DNA of 64,000 bases from Shuttleworthella satelles DSM 14600. Lineage in GTDB: Bacteria > Bacillota > Clostridia > Lachnospirales > Lachnospiraceae. The notes under the pieces are model-generated. The model searched no databases. It was not told the DNA's origin and saw only the letters and a program-made list of their open reading frames with translations. Both the position numbers and the translations under genes were made by a program. The DNA lies in assembly GCF_000160115.1 (NCBI RefSeq), contig NZ_GG665867.1, positions 186,001-250,000 of the forward strand, written 5' to 3'. Shown one piece after another: positions 58,232-64,000 of the stretch (its first letter is position 1; each line of letters starts with the position of its first letter).

Positions 58232-58303
58232 CCACGGAAAAGGATGAATGATAATCCGCGGAAAAGGATGAATTACAGTCCATGGAAGAGGATGAATGGC
58301 GGG
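58232..58303. repeat. 24-bp tandem repeat, three units, upstream of pth
   Basis: Units at 58232-58255, 58256-58279 and 58280-58303 share CCRYGGAARAGGATGAAT and differ in the last 6 to 8 bases. Each has an AAGGATGAATG-like stretch. No gene is seen in the 301-bp gap 58162-58462, which otherwise holds the terminator below. Confidence 0.85.
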
Positions 58304-58353
58304 AGGAAGGGAAGCCTGTCTTCAAATCACCCCCTCGCGGAAAAAACTGTGAA

Positions 58354-58415
58354 AGAAAAGACCGACCGCCCTGTCCGCATCTGCGTCTCGTGCACAGGTG
58401 CGGTCTCTGGCGGTC
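58354..58415 (-). terminator. Terminator-like hairpin after the lipoprotein gene
   Basis: Outer arms GACCGCC/GGCGGTC (58364-58370 and 58409-58415) and inner arms CCGCA/TGCGG form a two-part stem. TTTTCTTTC follows on the minus strand. Confidence 0.65.
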
Positions 58416-58462
58416 AGCCCTCTCTTCACAGCCTCTTCTCAGCCTGCAATTGCGACGGAAGC

Positions 58463-59086
58463 TCAATTGTTCTTGACGAAATCAATGTGATCAATCTTCA
58501 GCTGGCTGTCAGATATCTTGATGGTAATGCTGCCATCCTTGTTGATCTGGCCCTGTCCCAGACCCAGTTTGGAGCCTCCTTCCGCAAAGATCACCTTGCC
58601 GCCGGCAACCTTATAGCTGCCCTTGGAATTGGTGTCAATTCCTTTTGCCACTTCCTTCTTCATGGCGTCTTCCATGGCCTTGAGCATCTGATTCTTGAGC
58701 TCATCATAGAAGGCCTGCGCGCTGTCATAGCCCGCCTTCTTGGCCAGGTCGTCGGTGATTTGACTCCTGTCCATCTTCTGCTGTTTGAGCGCCTCATCGA
58801 CGATTTCGTCGAAGTGATCTGTCGCGTACTGCTTGACATCGCTGATCAGCTTGTCGCTGTCCAGGGAGATGCTGTAGTTCTTCTTGTCCAGATTCATCTT
58901 CAGTGTGACGTTCATGTTCTCCATGAAGCCCTTGGTAATCGCGTCATCCGCCTTCTCGGCAGCGTCATTGATATCGCTCATCTTAACCGTGGCCGTATAG
59001 TCTCCTGAGATATCTTTCTGTCCACAGGCCGCGAGGGCGAAGATCAGGGTCATCGACGCCATGAAAAGTGCTAAAAACTTCCTCAT
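58463..59086 (-). CDS. Secreted lipoprotein of unknown function
   Basis: A 207-residue lipoprotein. The signal MRKFLALFMASMTLIFALAACG ends in the lipobox LAAC. The mature part is Lys/Asp-rich with helix-forming stretches (DDLAKKAGYDSAQAFYDELK) and a C-terminal beta region (GKVIFAEGGSKLGLGQGQI). No family was recognised; similar DUF-type lipoproteins occur in Clostridia. The start at 59086 follows AGGATCC-type sequence, a weak site. An extended -10 candidate (TGTTACAGT) at 59121-59129 lies upstream. Single-gene unit. Confidence 0.8.
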   Translation of the reverse strand: MRKFLALFMASMTLIFALAACGQKDISGDYTATVKMSDINDAAEKADDAITKGFMENMNVTLKMNLDKKNYSISLDSDKLISDVKQYATDHFDEIVDEALKQQKMDRSQITDDLAKKAGYDSAQAFYDELKNQMLKAMEDAMKKEVAKGIDTNSKGSYKVAGGKVIFAEGGSKLGLGQGQINKDGSITIKISDSQLKIDHIDFVKNN

Positions 59087-59209
59087 AAACTGGATCCTCT
59101 CTTTCCTAAAATGCCCCATCACTGTAACATAATTCCGGCAAAAAGCAAAGAATCCAGCTGTTTTAAGGTTTTCTATCCGGATATTTTAAGGTTTCATTAA
59201 GGTGTCATC

Positions 59210-61123
59210 TCAGTCGTTGACGATTTTCCCCGTGTAGAGCTGATAGTACTTGCCATGCTGCTGAATTAGTTCCTCGTGACTTCCTCTCTCAATAATGTGC
59301 CCCTGCTCCATAACCATGATGCAATCCGCATTCTGAATCGTCGACAGGCGGTGGGCAATGACAAAGGAGGTTCTCCCCTTCATCAGGGCGTCCAGACCGT
59401 TCTGCACCAGCTTCTCCGTGTGAGTGTCAATGGAGGATGTCGCCTCGTCCAGGACCAGAACCGGAGGATTGTAGATGGCCGCTCTGGCAATGGCCAGAAG
59501 TTGTCTCTGTCCCTGGGAGAGGTTGCTTCCATCCCCGGAGATCACCGTGTCATAGCCCTCGGGCAGGCGGCGGATAAAACCGTCCGCGTTGGCCAGCCTG
59601 GCCGCCGCGACCACCTCCTCCATGCTGGCGTCCAGCTTGCCGAAGCGAATGTTATCGGCGATGCTGCCGGTAAAGAGATGGGTATCCTGGAGAACATAGC
59701 CCATGGAATGGCGCAGATCATCTTTCTTAATCTTATTGACATTGATCCCGTCGATGCGGATTTTGCCGTCCTCAATATCATAGAAGCGGTTGAGAAGATT
59801 CAGGATGGTCGTCTTGCCGGCGCCCGTGGCCCCGACAAAGGCCAGCTTCTGTCCCTTCTCAGCGAACATGTCTATGTCGTAGAGGACCTGCTTGCCCGGA
59901 AGATAAGCGAAGTTGACCTTCTCGAAGGTCACATGGCCCTTCTGCCAGGTGTAGGTCGTCGTCCCCTCATCCCTGTGATAATGCCTCCAGGCCCAGCGCC
60001 CGGTTCTCTCTGTACTCTCTACAGGATTGCCATTCTCGTCCTCGCGGGCATTGACCAGAGTGACATATCCCTCATCCCTCTCCTTCTCCTCGTCCAGCAT
60101 GGCAAAAATACGGGTCGCTCCCGCCATGCCCATGACGATAAAATTCATCTGCATGGAGACCTGGTTGATTGGCATGGTAAAGGATCGGTTAAAGGTCAGG
60201 AAAGAGGCCAGCCTGCCCAGGGTCATTCCGGCCAGTCCCCGCATGGCCAGAAGACCGCCGATCACTGCGGACAGGACATAGGAGACATTGCCCAGCTGTC
60301 CGTTGATGGGCATGATGATATTGGCGAATTTATTGGCATTGTCTGCAGAATGAAAAAGCTGGTCATTGAGCTCGACAAAGCGATCGATGGCCTCCTTTTC
60401 ATGATTGAAGACCTGAACCACCTTCTGCCCGCTCATATACTCCTCAATATGGGCGTTGACTCTGGCGATATCCCTCTGCTGAGCTCCATAGTACCTGCCG
60501 GACTGGCCGGTCAGCTTTCCGGTCACAAAGAGCATCAGGGCGACCATAGACAAGGTAACCAGAGTCAGCGGGACAGAGAGGATAATCATGGAAATCAGCG
60601 TCGCCACAATCGTAATCGCAGAGCTGACCATCTGGGGAATGGCCTGGGAGATCATCTGCCGAAGGGTATCTACATCATTGGTGTAAACAGACATAATATC
60701 CCCGTGACCATGGGTGTCAAAGTAGCGGATCGGCAGGTCTTCCATATGGGTAAAGAGCATGCGGCGGACCTTATCCATCATTCCCTGCGTCACCCGGGCC
60801 ATCACCAGACCCTGGACCAAAACAGAGACTATCCCGATCCCGTAGAAGCCTGCCACCCTTGCCATGGCAGCTAAGAGGGGGCCGAAATCCGCCGCCTGGC
60901 CTGCGGATACCTGCCTGGTCAGGGGCAGAATATAACTGTCAATCAGGGTCTGAATAAAAAGATTTCCCTGCACATTGGCAAAGACATTTAAGAATATACA
61001 AGCCAGTACAACCAGCAGATGCACCGGGTAGCTCGCAAACAAAAATTTCATCAGGCGTCGGAAGGTATTTATGCTGCCGCGAATATTCTTTTTTGGTCCG
61101 CCGCTTATTTCTGCTCTTGCCAT
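59210..61123 (-). CDS. ABC exporter half, canonical ATPase site
   Basis: A 637-residue half-transporter with six N-terminal helices and a C-terminal ATPase. Walker A is GATGAGKTT, signature LSQGQRQ and Walker B VLVLDEATSSID, with the catalytic Glu present. About 50 residues before the ATPase hold an unusual hydrophilic stretch (DENGNPVESTERTGRWAWRHYHRDEG). Its start overlaps the stop of the next subunit by one base. With it, this forms a heterodimer of the multidrug or peptide exporter type. Substrate unknown. Confidence 0.93.
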   Translation of the reverse strand: MARAEISGGPKKNIRGSINTFRRLMKFLFASYPVHLLVVLACIFLNVFANVQGNLFIQTLIDSYILPLTRQVSAGQAADFGPLLAAMARVAGFYGIGIVSVLVQGLVMARVTQGMMDKVRRMLFTHMEDLPIRYFDTHGHGDIMSVYTNDVDTLRQMISQAIPQMVSSAITIVATLISMIILSVPLTLVTLSMVALMLFVTGKLTGQSGRYYGAQQRDIARVNAHIEEYMSGQKVVQVFNHEKEAIDRFVELNDQLFHSADNANKFANIIMPINGQLGNVSYVLSAVIGGLLAMRGLAGMTLGRLASFLTFNRSFTMPINQVSMQMNFIVMGMAGATRIFAMLDEEKERDEGYVTLVNAREDENGNPVESTERTGRWAWRHYHRDEGTTTYTWQKGHVTFEKVNFAYLPGKQVLYDIDMFAEKGQKLAFVGATGAGKTTILNLLNRFYDIEDGKIRIDGINVNKIKKDDLRHSMGYVLQDTHLFTGSIADNIRFGKLDASMEEVVAAARLANADGFIRRLPEGYDTVISGDGSNLSQGQRQLLAIARAAIYNPPVLVLDEATSSIDTHTEKLVQNGLDALMKGRTSFVIAHRLSTIQNADCIMVMEQGHIIERGSHEELIQQHGKYYQLYTGKIVND

Positions 61124-62877
61124 CAGTCCTCACCTCCATTCTCATCAAAGTCTCCGCTTCCTCCCTGGGTCTGAGCCTCATAGATATCGCGGTAGATGTC
61201 ATTGCTCTCAAGAAGGTGCTCCGGCGTATCAAAGGCATTGACCCTTCCGTCGTCCATAATGATAATCCGGTCGGCATCCCGGACGGAGGAGACACGCTGG
61301 GAGATGATAATCTTGGTCGTATCCGGAATATCCTCCCGAAAGGCCTTGCGGATTCTGGCGTCTGTCGTGGTATCGACTGCCGAGGTGGAGTCATCCAGAA
61401 TCAGAACACGCGGCTTTTTTAAAAGAGCCCTGGCGATACAGAGCCTCTGCCGCTGACCACCGGAGACATTGGTCCCCCCCTGCTCGATAAAAGTATCATA
61501 GCCCTCGGGAAAGCGATCGATGAACTCATCGGCGCAGGCCATCTTTGCCGCCCGTCTCAGCTCCTCATCCGTGGCCGTCTTGTTGCCCCAGCGAAGGTTC
61601 TCGGCAATCGTTCCCGTAAAGAGCACATTGTTCTGAAGAACGACCGAGACTGCGTCCCGCAGGGTCTTAAGATCATAGTCTCTGACATCGTTGCCGCCCA
61701 CCTTGAGGCTTCCCCCTGAGATATCATAGAGGCGGGAAATCAGGTTGACCAATGAGGTCTTTGCCGATCCGGTCGCCCCCATGATCCCGATGGTCTCGCC
61801 GGAGCGAATGGTCAGATTGATGTCGGAGAGGACGAAATTCTCGGCCTTCTTCTTATAGGCGAAGTTGACATGGTCAAAGACAATCTCCCCGTTCGGGACC
61901 TCCATCAGAGGATCTTTGGGATTGACAATCTCCGGCTCCTCCTCAAGAACCGCGACGATACGCTCAGCGGATGCCGCGGACATGGTAATCATGACAAAGA
62001 CGAAGGAGAGCATCATCAGCGACATGAGAATGTTCATGGAATAGGCCAGAAGACTGACCAGCTCTCCTGTTGTCAGCTCCGAGGAGACGATCATATGGGC
62101 CCCGAACCAGGAAATCAGAAGGATGGACCCGTAGGCCGCCAGAGACATGGCAGGAATTCCCGTAGCTATGATGGACTCCGCCTTGACGAACATCTTGCGC
62201 AAAGCCTTCGAGGTCTTTGAGAAGACCTCCTTTTCTCTGCTCTCCCGGACATAGGCCTTGACCACGCGAATCCCGGTGACATTCTCCTGGACGGACTCAT
62301 TTAAGTTGTCGTACTCCCGGAAGACCTGCCTGAAGATCTGACGCACGACAGAGATGATCACGAAGAGGAAAAGGCCCAGAAGCAGCACAATCACCAGGTA
62401 AATGCTGGCCAGCCTGGCGTTGATATAGAAGGCCATAAGCATAGCCACAATCAGGGATGCCGGCGCCCGAACCGCCATGCGCAAAAGCATCTGATAGGCA
62501 TTCTGCAGGTTGGTGACATCCGTGGTCATGCGGGTGACCAGAGAAGCGGTGGAAAAGTGGTCAATATTGGCAAAAGAGAAGGTCTGAACCTTGCGGAAGA
62601 GGGCTTCTCTTAAATTGCGGGCAAAGCCGGCGGAGGCCCTGGCCCCGTACTTACCGCCGGCAAAACCGGCAAAAAGACCGACAAGGGCCAGGAGGATCAT
62701 AATCCCCCCGTAGAAGAAGATCGCCTGCAGACTGTTTCCCTGGATCCCCTTGTCTAAAATGTTCCCCATCTCCAGCGGGATCATCATCTCCATCGCGACC
62801 TCTAAGAGCATGAAGAGGGGAGTAGCAATGGAGGCTCCCTTATACTCTTTCACCTGCTCTGCCAACTTTCTGATCAT
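61123..62877 (-). CDS. ABC exporter half, degenerate ATPase site
   Basis: A 584-residue half-transporter. Walker A is GATGSAKTS, the signature VSGGQRQRLCIARALL and Walker B VLILDDSTSAVD, where Asp replaces the catalytic Glu. This pattern of one canonical and one degenerate site is known for heterodimeric exporters such as LmrCD. Its start overlaps the MarR-type regulator's stop by 4 nt, so the three genes are one operon. Confidence 0.93.
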   Translation of the reverse strand: MIRKLAEQVKEYKGASIATPLFMLLEVAMEMMIPLEMGNILDKGIQGNSLQAIFFYGGIMILLALVGLFAGFAGGKYGARASAGFARNLREALFRKVQTFSFANIDHFSTASLVTRMTTDVTNLQNAYQMLLRMAVRAPASLIVAMLMAFYINARLASIYLVIVLLLGLFLFVIISVVRQIFRQVFREYDNLNESVQENVTGIRVVKAYVRESREKEVFSKTSKALRKMFVKAESIIATGIPAMSLAAYGSILLISWFGAHMIVSSELTTGELVSLLAYSMNILMSLMMLSFVFVMITMSAASAERIVAVLEEEPEIVNPKDPLMEVPNGEIVFDHVNFAYKKKAENFVLSDINLTIRSGETIGIMGATGSAKTSLVNLISRLYDISGGSLKVGGNDVRDYDLKTLRDAVSVVLQNNVLFTGTIAENLRWGNKTATDEELRRAAKMACADEFIDRFPEGYDTFIEQGGTNVSGGQRQRLCIARALLKKPRVLILDDSTSAVDTTTDARIRKAFREDIPDTTKIIISQRVSSVRDADRIIIMDDGRVNAFDTPEHLLESNDIYRDIYEAQTQGGSGDFDENGGED

Positions 62878-63323
62878 AGCTTCACCTCAAAATTCTCACT
62901 CATTTGATCGATCACACGAAAAAAGCAGTCCAGATCCTCCGGGGAGATTCCGGCTCGCAGCTGATCCTCCAGTTTCCTGAAACGGTCTGCGGACCGCTTC
63001 TGAAAGTCCTGTCCTTTCTGCGTCAGAACAACTTTTTTCAGACGGGCGTCCCTCTCGACCGGAATCCTTCGCAGAAAGCCTCCCCTCTCCAGGGTCTGAA
63101 CGATGCCGGTGATTGTCGACTTGGCCAGGGGAATCATAGACTCCAGATCCTTCTGATAAATGTCTCCCTCATTCCTGGCAATCAGGCCGATCAGCCAACC
63201 GCACTTGGCAATCTCCTGGGGAATCTGATCCTCGGCATCCGCCCGCTGCATCTCCTCCCGAATCCGCTTGGACAGCCGGTAAATCGCCAGCCCCAAATAC
63301 CTCTCTTCTCTCGGCTCACACAT
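62874..63323 (-). CDS. MarR-family transcriptional regulator
   Basis: A 149-residue winged-helix dimeric repressor. The DNA-binding core is KDLESMIPLAKSTITGIVQTLERGGFLRR, with the wing RDARLKKVVLT. A Cys lies near the start (MCEPRE) and another in AKCGW, possible redox or thiol sensors. The ATG at 63323 follows AAGGAG. It heads the exporter operon and probably represses it; the ligand may be a transported compound. Confidence 0.92.
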   Translation of the reverse strand: MCEPREERYLGLAIYRLSKRIREEMQRADAEDQIPQEIAKCGWLIGLIARNEGDIYQKDLESMIPLAKSTITGIVQTLERGGFLRRIPVERDARLKKVVLTQKGQDFQKRSADRFRKLEDQLRAGISPEDLDCFFRVIDQMSENFEVKL

Positions 63324-63425
63324 ATAACATGCTCCTTCTGCCCCGGCCAACCCCGGCTCACATAAGCTTACAGGTCATGGTCCTCGTATCCGCAGGATAA
63401 ACGCCCGGCCCCGGACTATTCACCT

Positions 63426-63460
63426 TCGAACAGTTCGGTGTCGAACAGTTCGGTGTCGAA
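63426..63460. promoter_or_regulatory. Twin palindromic operator, 15-bp repeats
   Basis: Two exact copies of TCGAACAGTTCGGTG (63426-63440 and 63441-63455) and a partial third. Each holds the perfect 11-bp palindrome CGAACAGTTCG. They lie just downstream of the marR promoter, a natural place for repressor binding by the encoded protein. Confidence 0.75.
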
Positions 63461-63464
63461 TTAT

Positions 63465-63493
63465 ATTGTAGGAATTGCCCCTGTATCTGTCAA
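63465..63493 (-). promoter_or_regulatory. Promoter of marR-ABC exporter operon
   Basis: TTGACA (63488-63493) and TACAAT (63465-63470) with a 17-bp spacer. The -10 is one base from consensus. Transcription starts at the edge of the twin operator. The remainder of the 321-bp gap 63324-63644 holds only this, the operator and the atpC terminator. Confidence 0.85.
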
Positions 63494-63565
63494 CCTCTTT
63501 TCCCTCTAAAAAGGAAGAGCTGTTTCCCCTTAAAAAAACAAAGCTGTCTTTTTTCTTTCAAAAGC

Positions 63566-63621
63566 AAAGCCAGCTAAAAAAAGCGGATCCCCGCAGGAAT
63601 CCGCTTTTTTTAGCTGGCTTT
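63566..63621 (-). terminator. Intrinsic terminator after atpC
   Basis: A perfect 23-bp stem (63566-63588 with 63599-63621) with a 10-nt loop. It contains runs of seven A/T on both arms and ends in TTT on either strand, so it may stop transcription in both directions. Confidence 0.85.
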
Positions 63622-63644
63622 TCTATATCAATCCCAATCCATTC

Positions 63645-64000
63645 TCAGTGCATTTCCTTGCCCTTGAACTTGAGCCTGGAGAGGGCCCTGGCCATAGCCG
63701 CCTGGGTCATGTGGTACTCCCTCTGACTCTGCTGCTGCCGCAGGCGCTCCTTGGCCCGCTCCAGAGCTTCCTCCGCTCTTCTGGCATCCAGCTCCTCCTC
63801 CGTCTCACAGGTGTCCACCAGAACCGTGGCCCGGTTGTTGGCGAAGACCATGGACCCATATCCCGCCACGACATCGATCCACTCGCCGTCTCTGGTGCGT
63901 ATTCTGAGTTCCCCGGGAGAAATGGCTAAAATGGCCTGGCTGTGATGGGCCAGAAACTCCTGCTGGCCGTCCACGGTCTGCACGACCAGAGCCTCAGCCT
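63645..64000 (-). CDS. atpC: F-type ATP synthase epsilon subunit, N-terminus cut
   Basis: The last gene of an F1Fo operon, entering from the right edge with about 118 codons visible (family about 135). The beta-sandwich part reads VVQTVDGQQEFLAHHSQAILAI and GELRIRTRDGEW. The C-terminal two-helix domain (EEELDARRAEEALERAKERLRQQQ) follows. The fold and the strong terminator fit epsilon. Together with the V-ATPase this indicates two rotary ATPases. Confidence 0.85.
   Translation of the reverse strand, partial: AEALVVQTVDGQQEFLAHHSQAILAISPGELRIRTRDGEWIDVVAGYGSMVFANNRATVLVDTCETEEELDARRAEEALERAKERLRQQQSQREYHMTQAAMARALSRLKFKGKEMH

Noticed and set aside
59276-60874. Plus-strand open frame of 532 codons opposite the ABC exporter
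   Set aside because: Antisense to a gene with all ABC motifs; composition is a mirror of the coding strand.

Overview
The window is 64 kb of compact, roughly half-GC Firmicutes chromosome. It most resembles an anaerobic Clostridia lineage, probably Lachnospiraceae. The reasons are a complete V-type ATPase operon, a Gram-positive Tad-type pilus locus with clostridial partner families (DUF5702, DUF6382-FHA), a DUF6145-like protein next to coaX, an archaeal-type ProS, a SAM-I riboswitch on metK, and the Firmicutes order hup/rqcP/divIC/tilS/hpt/ftsH. Only two genes (murG and a DUF3592 membrane protein) are on the plus strand; everything else is transcribed leftwards. No tRNA, rRNA, CRISPR array, prophage or intact insertion sequence was seen.

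Layout in window order. 1-6.5 kb: coaX (cut by the left edge), a DUF6145-like protein, birA and argF, an SPFH membrane protein, murG and a HIT protein. 6.5-17.1 kb: a Tad pilus operon. In transcription order it holds prepilin peptidase, a CpaE/TadZ-like protein with a degraded P-loop, CpaF ATPase, TadB, TadC, Flp pilin, a DUF5702 protein, a large TadE pseudopilin, a second peptidase, a small TadE-like protein and a DUF6382-FHA protein. 17.5-20.5 kb: dnaX-ybaB-recR and an internally deleted iron alcohol dehydrogenase remnant. 20.9-29.7 kb: a nine-gene V-ATPase operon whose K subunit carries a sodium-binding residue set. 29.8-35.5 kb: a two-component system with a MacB/FtsX-type ABC transporter behind a structured leader. 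36.0-41.9 kb: DUF3592, ftsH, hpt, tilS, divIC, rqcP, hup. 41.9-47.4 kb: cca, proS, a histidine phosphatase, an RluA-type pseudouridine synthase with an in-frame minisatellite, and a metallophosphoesterase. 47.5-58.2 kb: a second two-component system, SAM-riboswitch-controlled metK, murA, a PrsA-like foldase, mfd and pth. 58.5-63.5 kb: a lipoprotein and a MarR-controlled heterodimeric ABC exporter. 63.6-64 kb: the 3' end of F-type atpC, so the cell appears to have both rotary ATPases.

The most interesting signals are: a 23-bp near-perfect inverted repeat that would bury the ribosome binding site and start codon of the TadE pseudopilin (hairpin or invertible switch); a leader with three hairpins, the last a terminator, ahead of the ABC transporter operon; twin 11-bp palindromes just downstream of the marR promoter; and short tandem repeats recurring inside or beside several genes (tadE, tilS, the RluA enzyme, pth). 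Household regulation is unusually readable: consensus promoters for murA and hup have their TTGACA box overlapping the stop codon of the upstream gene.
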